A DNA stretch of 64,000 nucleotides. Source: Uranotaenia lowii. Taxonomy: Eukaryota; Arthropoda; Insecta; Diptera; Culicidae. The notes below the pieces were generated by a model. That model saw nothing but the letters and a program-made list of their open reading frames with translations. It had not been told where the DNA came from and ran no database searches. A program made the translations under genes and the position numbers. Shown one piece after another: positions 48,219 through 58,060 of the stretch. Numbering within the stretch: the first letter of the stretch is position 1; each line of letters opens with the position of its first letter. The stretch lies in assembly GCF_029784155.1 (NCBI RefSeq), contig NC_073692.1, positions 14,055,752 through 14,119,751 of the forward strand, read 5' to 3'.

Positions 48219-50470
48219 CTAAAATTTCTAAAATTTTTAAAATTTCTAAAATTTTCAAAATTTCGAAAATTTCCGAAATTTCTAAAATTGCTCAACTTTC
48301 TAAAATTTCTAAAATTTCTAAAATTTCTAAAATTTTTAAAATTTTTAAAATTTTCAAAATTTCTAAAATTTCTAAAATTCTTAAAAATTTCTTAAATTCC
48401 TAAAATTTTTAAAATTCCTTAAATTTCTAAAATTTCTATGATTTCTCAAATTTTTATAATTTCGGAAATTTTTATAACTTCTAAAATTTCTATAAATTCT
48501 GAAATTAAGCTTTGAATACTTCGAAACATTTCAAATTCCGAAATAATTTAAAAATATAAAATCTCGTCAATTTCTTATTTATAAACTGTAAAATCTATAA
48601 AATTTATAAAATCTTAAAAAAATCTTAAATTTGTAATATATAGAAAATTTCTTATATTTAGAAAATTTCTTTAATTTTAAAAATCAAAAATTTCTATAAT
48701 TTCTGAAAAATTTGAATTTCTAAAATTTCTTAACGATTCGGGTTGTTCACAAAATTTCTTTAATTTGTAAAATTTCTAATATTTGTAGAGTTTCTAAAAT
48801 TTCTAAACTTTCTTAAATTTGTAGAATTTCTTAAATTTTTTAAATTTTCTTTAATTTCAAAATATTTTCAAATTTAGAAATGATTAAAAAAAATGGAAAT
48901 CTTGTCAAATTTTTAAATATCTAAAATTTCCAAAATTTCTAAAATTTTTAAATTTCTTAAGTTTTTTAAATTTTTAAAATTTCTTCAATTTCTAAAATTT
49001 AAAATATTTCTATAACTCCCGAAATATTTAATATTCCTTTATTTCTAAAATTTCGAAAATTTCTTTTATTTCAAAAATTTATAAAATATCTAAAATTTCT
49101 AAAAAATTTTTAAATTTCTAAAATTTCTACAACTTCTTAAATTTCTAAAATTTCTTAAATTTTTAAAATTTATAAAATTTCTAAAATTTCTAAAATTTTT
49201 AAAAATTTCTAAAATTTCTAAAATTGCTAGTATTTCTTGAATTTCTAAAACTTTTATAATTTTTAAAATTTCTAAAATCTCTAAAAGTTCTAAAATTTCT
49301 AAAATTTTTAAAATTTCTATAATTTTTTATACACCTTTAAAAATTTCTTCAATTTAAAAAAAAATCTAAAATTTCTAAAATTCAGGAATTTCTGAAATTT
49401 TTAAAATTTCTAAATTTCCTTAAGTTCTAAAATATCTTAAATTGCTAAAATTTCTAAAATTTCTAAAATTTCTAAAATTTCTAAAATTTCTAAAATTTCT
49501 AAAATTTCTAAAATTTCTAAAATTTCTAAAATTTCTAAAATTTCTAAAATTTCTAAAATTTCTAAAATTTCTAAAATTTCTAAAATTTCTAAAATTTCTA
49601 AAATTTCTAAAATTTCAAAAATTTCTAAAATTTCTAAAATTTCTAAAATTTCTAAAATTTCTAAAATTTCTAAAATTTCTAAAATTCTAAAATTTCTAAA
49701 AATTTTAAAATTTCTAAAATTTCTAAAGTTTCCAAAATTTAAAAAATTTCTATAATTTCTAAAATTTCTATAATTTCTAAAAATTCTAAAATTCTAAAAT
49801 TTCAAATTTTTTTTAAAATATCCAAAATTTCTAAAATTTTAATTTTCTATAATTTCTAAAATTTCTAAAAAAAAATTTCAAAAATTTCAAAAATTTTAAA
49901 AATTTCAAAAATTTCAAAAATTTCAAAAATTTCAAAAATTTCAAAAAAATTCAAAAATTTCAAAAATTTCAAAAATTTCATAAATTTCAAAAATTTCAAA
50001 AATTTCAAAAATTTCAAAAATTTCAAAAATTTCAAAAATTTCAAAAATTTCAAAAATTTCAGAAATTTCAAAAATTTTAAAAATTTTGAAAATTTCAAAC
50101 ATTTTAAAAATTTCTAAAATTTTTAAAATTCCTAAAATTTCTAAAATTTCTAAAATTTCTAAAATTTCTAAAATTTCTAAAATTTCTAAAATTTCTAAAA
50201 TTTCTAAAATTTCTAAAATTTCTAAAATTTCTAAAATTTCTAAAATTTCTAAAATTTCTAAAATTTCTAAAATTTCTAAAATTTCTAAAATTTCTAAAAT
50301 TTCTAAAATTTCTAAAATTTCTAAAATTTCTAAAATTTCTAAAATTTCTAAAATTTCTAAAATTTCTAAAATTTCTAAAATTTCTAAAATTTCTAAAATT
50401 TCTAAAATTTCTAAAATTTCTAAAATTTCTAAAATTTCTAAAATTTCTTAAATTTCAAAAATTTCTACAA
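48219..50470. repeat. 9-bp satellite, (TAAAATTTC)n, left part
   Basis: Continuous array of TAAAATTTC units. It is highly degenerate at 48220-49440 and 49690-49860, with near-perfect blocks at 49448-49686 and 50146-50445, and a CAAAAATTT variant block at about 49875-50070. Homogeneous blocks within degenerate ones indicate repeated local re-amplification. Confidence 0.95.
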
Positions 50471-50979
50471 AAAAATTTTGTAAATTTTGTAACGGAAACA
50501 AGTGCGTCTTTTCGGTCTATATTCGAAGTTGTTATTTCGGGCGATATTAAATTCCTTGATAGCTGGTTGAACGCTGTAGCCATTCAACGGAACACGTAGT
50601 GTTATAGAAAGGTGGAGGAATTCCTCAGAGTGCGTGCTATTCACAGTATTCGGACAATTATATTTCTCGGCTAGTGACATCAGTTGTGCATTGTTTTTGT
50701 TATTCCGGCTGAATCCAAGACAACTAGAGAGCAGCTGCATGCAATATTGCTTGCAAGTAAAGCTTGCCTGGCTAAAGCTTTAGCCACCTAGTTGCGAGCG
50801 ATAAGCTTCGCCATCAGCATCATCTCCTTGTCGCCAGTGAGACATCTGCTGGAAAACGGCGGAAGCTCTAACCAAATTTCGAATACGTAAGACACCATAC
50901 GCCTCCATCGTAGAAACTGCCGGGTAGAGCGTGGTAGATCGCATCGATCATATTATTCGAATTGATTATTTCCGTACCG

Positions 50980-51240
50980 AGCTTGCTTGTACCTTTCGGA
51001 CGTCTTGGGCAAGTCTTGGAGAAAAAGGGTAAAACGTCCTCTACTTTAGGTTGTACCTTTAACGCTTGGCCAAAGTAGATTTTTTAAGGGAAAAGCGTAG
51101 TCGTTACCCGTCTAGGCGGAAACGCAATACCGGTCACTTGTACCTTTAACCCTTGGGTGAACCGAAGAACTGTAAGGTGAAAGGGTAGACGTTCCTCACT
51201 ACGGTGAAAACGCACTGGTTTGTTTTCTTAATCATCGCTG
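50980..51240 (+). promoter_or_regulatory. 5' UTR monomer-like repeats of the retrotransposon
   Basis: TTGTACCTTT followed by CGGACGTCTTGGGCAAG, AACGCTTGGCCAAAG or AACCCTTGGGTGAAC occurs at about 50988, 51051 and 51138. AAAGGGTA and ACGTTCCTC-type words recur between. Imperfect 65-87-bp monomers ahead of ORF1 resemble the internal promoter repeats of some LINEs; the promoter role is inference. Confidence 0.5.
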
Positions 51241-51294
51241 AAAGAAACATTGATCTGAAGTTTACTTATAGACAACACTAGCTGGGCAGCCGTC

Positions 51295-52671
51295 ATGGCG
51301 GCACCCAGTACCCCTGCGGGGGTAACCACGACAGGTGATCCTCCTGACCGAAATGACAGAACTCTGCCAGAATATTTGGATCCATTGGGATCATTCGGAA
51401 AGCTTATTATTCTGTCTTTAGTAGCAACCGATGAACAGCAGCCATTGCCGAAAAATCCCTTCATAATCAGCAAATCCCTTGACCAATCTGTAGGGAAAAT
51501 TGAAGCCGCGTACACCGAAAATAACGGAACAAAGTACGTTATCAAAACGCGTAGCTCCAAGCTAGCTGCAAAACTGTTGCAATTGAGCGAATTGATTGAT
51601 GGCACGAAAGTTTCGATAACCCCTCACCCCGTCCTGAACGTAAGCCGTTGTGTGATAAGCTGCAAAGAAGCCAAAGACCTTCCAGATCAAGAACTAGCAA
51701 CAGAACTTTCTTCGAAAGGTGTGATAAAAGTTCGCCGAATAACGCGCATGGAAAATAACCGCAGAATTAATACTCCAACTGTTGTATTGACGATCTCTGG
51801 AACAGTTATTCCAAAGGAAATCCGTGTCGGAATCATAAACTGCAGAACTCGCTTGTTCTACCCATCCCCACTAGTATGCTTCCGATGCTGTACATATGGA
51901 CATACCAAAGACAGATGTACCAACGAACCATCGTGTAGAAACTGCTCCAAAACTCATGATACCGCACCCCAAGATACGGAAACCCATGATACTGAAACAC
52001 ATGATACCGAAAAAGAGGAACAATGTCGAGAAAATCCCTTTTGCAAAAACTGCAAAGGAAGTCATTCTCCAATTTCGAGAAATTGCCCACTATACCGTAG
52101 AGAAGAAGAGATCGTCAAAATTAAAATTGATAGTGGAATAACGTATGGAGAAGCCAGAAAAGCGTATGCCCAAAAACACTCTGAAAACTCCTACGCAAAT
52201 GTCTGCGGAGCACAACAGCGACTTGATCAAACACGTAGAGAACAGGAAAAAGATCTACAGATCACCAAATTGATTAAAGAAAACGCAGCGCTCAAAGAAA
52301 AGCTACCGCAGGTAAACGAAGTAGAGGAAATTGAAAACTTGCGAATCGAAATCGAAAAACTTCGGAAAATTGCAGAGGAATTCTATGAACTCAAAGCAAA
52401 GCTTAAATCTGCAGATAAAGATTTGGAAATTTCCGAAAGCGAATCCGATCAAGAAATGGAACTGGTTGAGGAACATCCTCCTCTTACCCAAACAAAATCG
52501 GGAACTTTCGAGGACACACAGAAGTTTAAGAAACAAAAACTTAGTTCTAAAAACTCGCTACAGCCAACTTTATCCGAATCTGAAGAAAATGTTGAAAGCC
52601 AATACCAACCCGTAGTTAAACGAAGAGGTCGACCCCCGAAGAATAAAAATGGTCAGCCAGCCACACGTTAA
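51295..52671 (+). CDS. ORF1 of I-like element, gag-like RNA-binding protein, 458 aa
   Basis: Encodes the element's nucleic-acid-binding ORF1 protein, which packages its RNA. Visible features: a CCHC knuckle C195-x2-C198-x4-H203-x4-C208, then C214-R-N-C217; a DTETH micro-repeat at about 222-236; a second knuckle of the C-x2-C-x3-H-x6-C type at C250-C264 ending RNCP; a charged coiled-coil stretch at about 315-380 (IEKLRKIAEEFYELKAKL); and a basic C-terminal tail with an AT-hook-like RRGRPPK at 443-449. ATG 51295 follows the leader directly. It overlaps ORF2 by 23 nt in another frame, as in I and Jockey elements, so ORF2 is probably translated by reinitiation. The frame is intact. Confidence 0.9.
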   Translation: MAAPSTPAGVTTTGDPPDRNDRTLPEYLDPLGSFGKLIILSLVATDEQQPLPKNPFIISKSLDQSVGKIEAAYTENNGTKYVIKTRSSKLAAKLLQLSELIDGTKVSITPHPVLNVSRCVISCKEAKDLPDQELATELSSKGVIKVRRITRMENNRRINTPTVVLTISGTVIPKEIRVGIINCRTRLFYPSPLVCFRCCTYGHTKDRCTNEPSCRNCSKTHDTAPQDTETHDTETHDTEKEEQCRENPFCKNCKGSHSPISRNCPLYRREEEIVKIKIDSGITYGEARKAYAQKHSENSYANVCGAQQRLDQTRREQEKDLQITKLIKENAALKEKLPQVNEVEEIENLRIEIEKLRKIAEEFYELKAKLKSADKDLEISESESDQEMELVEEHPPLTQTKSGTFEDTQKFKKQKLSSKNSLQPTLSESEENVESQYQPVVKRRGRPPKNKNGQPATR

Positions 52672-55600
52672 TTGCATTACAAATGACCCCGCACTTGAAT
52701 ATGGACACGACTACGGAATACGGAACACAGAAATAGGAATATACGGCATCGAATCACGCAACCCAATAGGAAATTCTCAAGGAACGACTGGAATAACAAG
52801 ACAACCCCAAAACACCCAGAACTGGTTGGGGACCGGTGAACAGATAGTAGCCCCCCCACTTCTGAATACAGGAGAAGACGATCGAGGAAGCGGGAGCGGG
52901 AGCGGGGATATCATCCCTCAACCTGTGTTTCGTCAGCCTACTCATCACTCTGCCAGTTCTGGATTAACCACAGCGTCAAACTCGCCACCGGCTCTTATTT
53001 CTTGGAACATTCAAGGATTAAGACCTAAGAAAGCCGAACTGGATCTTCTTATACAAGAAAACCAGCCACGAGTCTTATGCCTTCAGGAAACAATGTGCCA
53101 ACCTCATCATCATCCACGCATTTCTGGATACAACATATATCATTGTCCACGTTTGACTGGTAATAGAGCAGCAGGGGGAGTTGTAGTTGCAGTGAAGGAT
53201 AACATCGATAGCACAGAAATAGAGCTTGAAACAGCATTCGAAGCGGTAGCGATCAAAATCGGAGCGCCATTCAATGTGAATATTTTAAATATCTATCTTT
53301 CACCAAGTGAGAACATCGATTATGCGAATCTAACAACCCTTATCAACCAAATCCCAAAGCCGATGCTGCTAGTCGGAGACTTCAACGCCCACCACCCTCT
53401 GTGGGGCTCCAATCATGTTAGCGTGCGTGGCAGAATGATTGCCGAATTTATCGAGGAAAACAGCCTAGTTATGCTGAATAACGGAGAGCCAACTTACGTC
53501 GACCAAAGACACGGAAGTTCATCCTGCTTAGACCTAGCATTGTGCTCAGAGGAACTAGCCGGACAGCTGGAAATGAGCGTCTTACCAGATAGCTATGGCA
53601 GCGACCACATGCCGATATGTATTACATTTCCTGGAAGCATCAGACCACAAAACAGCCGACCGAGGTGGAAAATTGAAGACGCCAATTGGGAGCAGTATCA
53701 AACTGCGCTCAATTTCGAGCGAGATGATAATGTTGTTCGCCAGTTTGAAAAAATTATGAAAACAATCTTAGAGGCAGCCGAGCTATCCATCCCAAGGACG
53801 AAAGGATTTCAAGGAAAAAAGTGTGTTCCATGGTGGAGTGATGAAATTGCAAAACTTGTGAAAACCAGAAGAAAAGCGTTGAGACAGCTGAAATCCCATG
53901 GATCAAGCCAAGAGCAACTCAAAGAGGTCTATCGAACAGCTAATATAGCTGCGAAAGAAGCTATAACCAAAGCCAAAAGGAAATGTTGGGAAGAATTAGC
54001 TGAGACGTTCTCTTCTCAAACGCCGTTAAAGGAAATGTGGGGTAACTACCGGAAAATACAGGGCAAAAAGCGGAACAATCAAATTAACTGTATACAGTAC
54101 GGAGGTGAAACGGCAACAGATCCTGAAGCCATCTGCCGCCTTTTAGGTGACGCATTTCAGAAAGTGTCCAGCATTCGATCATACGATAGAGCGTTCCTCA
54201 ACTACAAACAGCAAATTGAGTCTAATGTGCTCACAGTACCCGAAGACTCAGGCGCACACAACCGGAAGTTCAGTAGTAACGAACTTGACGAGGTATTAGA
54301 AGGACTAAAAGGCTCTTACCCAGGACTTGATAATATTCACTACGCGATGATCACCCACCTTTCCATTGATGGTAAAGCACTGCTCTTGGATACATACAAT
54401 CGTTTTTGGGACGAATGTATCTACCCGGAAGAATGGACCAAATCACTGGTTGTCCCCATTTTCAAAGGAAAGGGACAACGATCAGATCCCCTAAACTATC
54501 GCCCAATCTACCTCAACAGTTGCATGAGCAAGGTCTTCGAGAGAATGATTAATAATCGCCTCGTTCATCTCTTGGAAACAAGAGGACTGTTATATCACCA
54601 CCAGTATGCGTTTCGAAAAGGAAGAAGTACGACCGACCACCTTTGTACACTAGAAGAAATCATACGAAAAGCTTTCAGTGAAAATAAAGTAGCCCAAGTA
54701 GCTTATCTGGATATCACCAAAGCTTACGACTCAACGTGGCGCAGACTGTGTTTACAACAGCTAGCAAGCAACAACATCGGTGGGAAAATGCTAAGTTTCC
54801 TACAAGAAATGCTGCGGAAAAGACTATTTCAAGTGTCAACTAACGGAAAAGTGTCAAGCAACAAGACAATGGAGACCGGACTGTGCCAAGGATCTGTGCT
54901 GAGCGTAACCATGTTTCTTTTGGCGATAAACACCCTCACCAATGACTTGCCACAAAATATCCAATGCTTGATATATGCCGATGATGTGATTTTGATAGCA
55001 ACCGGCAATGACGCCAAGCACACCGAAGGCCAGCTGCAAAATGCTTTAAACTGTCTACAATCCTGGCAATCAAAAACCGGACTCAAGATATCTGCAGAAA
55101 AAAGCGCAACTGTCGTGTACCGTACGCCTCGACACAAGAAACCGTCGAATCAAAGCAACCTAAAATTGAACGGGATCCAAATACCTCGTAAAAACAGCCA
55201 TAAATGCTTAGGAGTGACACTCGATCAACATTTGAAATACCGAGCCCATGTCGAAGAAGTGAGAGCAGCATGTCAACAGAAAGTCATTTTCATCCGGAGC
55301 ATAGCTGCAAGGACTTGGGGTGGAGATCGGAACACCTTGCTAAAACTATACCGGGCAACAATTTTAGAGAAGCTTCTGTATGCAGCCCCAAGTTTATCAG
55401 CCATGGATGGGAAAGTTCTACAATCTCTAGAAACGGTACATAATGCTGGACTTAGAGCGATAGTAGGCGCTTTCAGAACCAGCCCAATTGCGAGTCTTCA
55501 GCCTGAAACTGGAATCCCAAGTTTAAAAGCACTGTTTGACCAACGTACTATGCTTTACACGGCCCGAAGCTTAGCTATTGGTCACACGGAGCCCAATAGT

Positions 55601-56740
55601 GAGACAGACGTCACCAGAGGAAGCGATTGTTCGAGCGACCATAGTAGTAGCAGCAACAGTGACGAAGACCCAAGCTCCAATGAAAGGTGGGGAGAACGAC
55701 CCAGGATTCAACCAAATTCCTTCCTCATCCGAGGTCGAAGTATGATGACCGATATAGACTTGCATCTGCCTAGAACAGCTGTTTTCAAGATCCCGACATG
55801 TCCGCCATGGCTTCGAAGAAAATTCCACGTCGACAAAACCCTACAAGTTAAGCTATCCCAGGGAGCAACCTCTTTAGAGCTCAAACATCTGTTCAACGAA
55901 CTACGGCAAACAAGATATCGCATCCATAGTACCATCTTTACAGATGGCTCCAAACAGAATTCGAAATGCGGCTATGCCATAGTGAGTGGAGACTTCGTGA
56001 TTCGAAAAAGGCTGAAAGATATTTGCAGCATTTTTGCTGCAGAAAGTGAAGCAGTACAACAGGCACTCTCATGGATCATCGACCAACAAGTACCTCGGGC
56101 ATACATGTTATGTACTGACTCGATGAGTGTAGTAACAAACTTAGAAAAGCGCAAGATCAACTCCAGGTGGAAAGATTGCATGCAAAACTTGCACAACCAG
56201 ATTGTAGATATGGGTGCGGAAGTGGTTTTTTGTTGGATTCCTAGCCATATAGGAATTCTCGGAAATGAGAAGGCTGACCTTGAAGCAAAACGATCCCTAC
56301 AGCTACCTGAGGATTCACAGCAAATAGTAGATTTGAAAGAAGTCCGAAAAATTATAAAGACAGCAATCGTAAACAAATGGCAGGCGCAGTGGCACGGAAG
56401 CCTGGACAACAAACTACGGGAGGTAAAAAATACGGTAATTCCATTCAAATCAGCGTTCTTAGGTAACCGGAGAGATGACGTTATCCTAGCCTGGTTACGA
56501 ATTGGACATACCCAGCTGACGCATGCCTACTTGCTTGACAGAGTCGATCGCCCAATGTGCCCAAGGTGTAATGCAGTGATGACGGTAAAGCATATTATCG
56601 CAATGTGCCCTCAACTCGATGCTGAACGGAGGAACCATGGAGTCCCTGGAAATCTAAGAGAAGCACTTGCTGATAATGAAGAAGTGGCAGTGAAAGTAAT
56701 TCAGTTCTTAAAATCAATCCAACTGTATGATAGAATTTAG
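52649..56740 (+). CDS. ORF2 of I-like element: endonuclease, RT, RNase H, 1363 aa
   Basis: Single open frame. The APE-type endonuclease (about 115-325) has N120 (SWNIQG), E147 (LQET), D244/N246 (GDFNAHHPLWG) and the SDH at 318-320, which nick the target. Reverse transcriptase (about 590-860): D688 in AYLDITKAYD, GLCQGSVLS, and Y-A-D778-D779 in the catalytic centre. RNase H (about 1095-1215): D1099 (FTDGS), E1132, D1157 (CTDS) and D1210 (SHIGILGNEKAD), a complete D-E-D-D set. A C-terminal zinc knuckle starts C1304-x2-C1307 (MCPRC..VKHIIAMC). The ATG lies inside the end of ORF1. The protein would perform target-primed reverse transcription. All active-site residues are present and no frame break is seen. 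An acidic S/D/N-rich linker at about 990-1015 separates RT and RNase H. Confidence 0.95.
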   Translation: MVSQPHVNCITNDPALEYGHDYGIRNTEIGIYGIESRNPIGNSQGTTGITRQPQNTQNWLGTGEQIVAPPLLNTGEDDRGSGSGSGDIIPQPVFRQPTHHSASSGLTTASNSPPALISWNIQGLRPKKAELDLLIQENQPRVLCLQETMCQPHHHPRISGYNIYHCPRLTGNRAAGGVVVAVKDNIDSTEIELETAFEAVAIKIGAPFNVNILNIYLSPSENIDYANLTTLINQIPKPMLLVGDFNAHHPLWGSNHVSVRGRMIAEFIEENSLVMLNNGEPTYVDQRHGSSSCLDLALCSEELAGQLEMSVLPDSYGSDHMPICITFPGSIRPQNSRPRWKIEDANWEQYQTALNFERDDNVVRQFEKIMKTILEAAELSIPRTKGFQGKKCVPWWSDEIAKLVKTRRKALRQLKSHGSSQEQLKEVYRTANIAAKEAITKAKRKCWEELAETFSSQTPLKEMWGNYRKIQGKKRNNQINCIQYGGETATDPEAICRLLGDAFQKVSSIRSYDRAFLNYKQQIESNVLTVPEDSGAHNRKFSSNELDEVLEGLKGSYPGLDNIHYAMITHLSIDGKALLLDTYNRFWDECIYPEEWTKSLVVPIFKGKGQRSDPLNYRPIYLNSCMSKVFERMINNRLVHLLETRGLLYHHQYAFRKGRSTTDHLCTLEEIIRKAFSENKVAQVAYLDITKAYDSTWRRLCLQQLASNNIGGKMLSFLQEMLRKRLFQVSTNGKVSSNKTMETGLCQGSVLSVTMFLLAINTLTNDLPQNIQCLIYADDVILIATGNDAKHTEGQLQNALNCLQSWQSKTGLKISAEKSATVVYRTPRHKKPSNQSNLKLNGIQIPRKNSHKCLGVTLDQHLKYRAHVEEVRAACQQKVIFIRSIAARTWGGDRNTLLKLYRATILEKLLYAAPSLSAMDGKVLQSLETVHNAGLRAIVGAFRTSPIASLQPETGIPSLKALFDQRTMLYTARSLAIGHTEPNSETDVTRGSDCSSDHSSSSNSDEDPSSNERWGERPRIQPNSFLIRGRSMMTDIDLHLPRTAVFKIPTCPPWLRRKFHVDKTLQVKLSQGATSLELKHLFNELRQTRYRIHSTIFTDGSKQNSKCGYAIVSGDFVIRKRLKDICSIFAAESEAVQQALSWIIDQQVPRAYMLCTDSMSVVTNLEKRKINSRWKDCMQNLHNQIVDMGAEVVFCWIPSHIGILGNEKADLEAKRSLQLPEDSQQIVDLKEVRKIIKTAIVNKWQAQWHGSLDNKLREVKNTVIPFKSAFLGNRRDDVILAWLRIGHTQLTHAYLLDRVDRPMCPRCNAVMTVKHIIAMCPQLDAERRNHGVPGNLREALADNEEVAVKVIQFLKSIQLYDRI

Positions 56741-56822
56741 AAACCATTTGTATATCTTCAATAATTGATTGGACCCGAATGAAAAAAAGGTCCTAAATAA
56801 AAAAAAAAAAAAAAAAAAAAAA

Positions 56823-58060
56823 TTCTAAAATTTCCAAAATTTCTAAAATTTTTAAAATTTCTAAAATTTCTTAAATTTCTAAAATTTCTAAAATTTCTAA
56901 AATTTCTAAAATTTCTAAAATTTCTAAAATTTCTAAAATTTCTAAAATTTCTAAAATTTCTAAAATTTCTAAAATTTCTAAAATTTCTAAAATTTCTAAA
57001 ATTTCTAAAATTTCTAAAATTTCTAAAATTTCTAAAATTTCTAAAATTTCTAAAATTTCAAAAATTTCAAAAATTTCAAAAATTTCAAAAATTTCAAAAA
57101 TTTCTAAAATTTCTAAAATTTCTAAAATTTCTAAAATTTCTAAAATTTCTAAAATTTCTAAAATTTCTAAAATTTCTAAAATTTCTAAAATTTCTAAAAT
57201 TTCTAAAATTTCTAAAATTTCTAAAATTTCTAAAATTTCTAAAATTTCTAAAATTTCTAAAATTTCTAAAATTTCTAAAATTTCTAAAATTTCTAAAATT
57301 TCTAAAATTTCTAAAATTTCTAAAATTTCTAAAATTTCTAAAATTTCTAAAATTTCTAAAATTTCTAAAATTTCTAAAATTTCTAAAATTTCTAAAATTT
57401 CTAAAATTTCTAAAATTTCTAAAATTTCTAAAATTTCTAAAATTTCTAAAATTTCTAAAATTTCTAAAATTTCTAAAAATTTCTAAAATTTTTAAAATTT
57501 CTAAAATTTCTAAAATTTCTAAAATTTCTAAAATTTCTAAAATTTCTAAAATTTCTAAAATTTCTAAAATTTCTAAAATTTCTAAAATTTCTAAAATTTC
57601 TAAAATTTCTAAAATTTCTAAAATTTCTGACATTTCTAAAATTCCTTAATTTTCTTAAATTTCTAAAATTTCTGAAATTTCTAAAATTTCTTAAATTTCT
57701 AAAATTTCCAAAATTTCTGAAATTTCTTAAATCTTAAAGCTTCTTAAATTTCTATTATTTCTAAAATTTCTAAAATTTCTTAAATTTCTCAAATTTCTAA
57801 AATTTCTAAAATTTCTAAAATTTCCTAAATTTCTTAAATTTCTAAAATTTGTAAAATTTGTAAAATTTGTAAAATTTCTAAAATTTCTAAAATTTCTAAA
57901 ATTTCTAAAATTTTGAAAAATTTTAAAAATTTCCAAAATTTCTAAAATTCCTAAAATTTTCAAAATTTCTTCAATTTAAAAAAAAAAATTAAATTCTTAA
58001 AATATTTTTCATTTTTAAAATTTCTAAAATTTCGAAAAATTCCAAAAACTTTTTTTTCAA
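56823..58060. repeat. 9-bp satellite, (TAAAATTTC)n, right part
   Basis: Same unit and orientation as 48219-50470, near-perfect at 56880-57055 and 57095-57474, then decaying into variants through 57960 and faint similarity to about 58060. The two halves form one array split by the retrotransposon. Confidence 0.95.

Larger units (their letters stand above)
50471..56822 (+). mobile_element. full-length I-like non-LTR retrotransposon
   Basis: Non-satellite insert in the TAAAATTTC array, which continues in the same orientation on both sides. Order: about 0.8 kb of 5' leader, ORF1 (51295-52671), ORF2 (52649-56740), a short 3' UTR, AATAAA at 56796-56801 and a run of 24 A (56799-56822). Both ORFs are intact with all catalytic residues visible, suggesting recent insertion and perhaps competence for retrotransposition. 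An RNase H domain plus Jockey-type ORF1 zinc knuckles point to the I group, but clade naming is from motifs only. The target duplication cannot be seen because the target is repetitive. Confidence 0.9.

Noticed and set aside
47454..48403. Open frames of 240-313 codons on both strands with CHF, KMT, FVI or LSF repeats
   Set aside because: They are pure consequences of a stop-free 9-bp satellite unit. They have no start context, signal or non-repetitive part.
50465..50740. 91-codon minus-strand frame at the start of the retrotransposon insert
   Set aside because: No family recognised, and the position fits the element's 5' leader. It might be a fragment of another element, but there is no supporting motif.
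49442..57633. Open frames of FLK, ISK or FRN tripeptide repeats
   Set aside because: Same artefact in the TAAAATTTC satellite.
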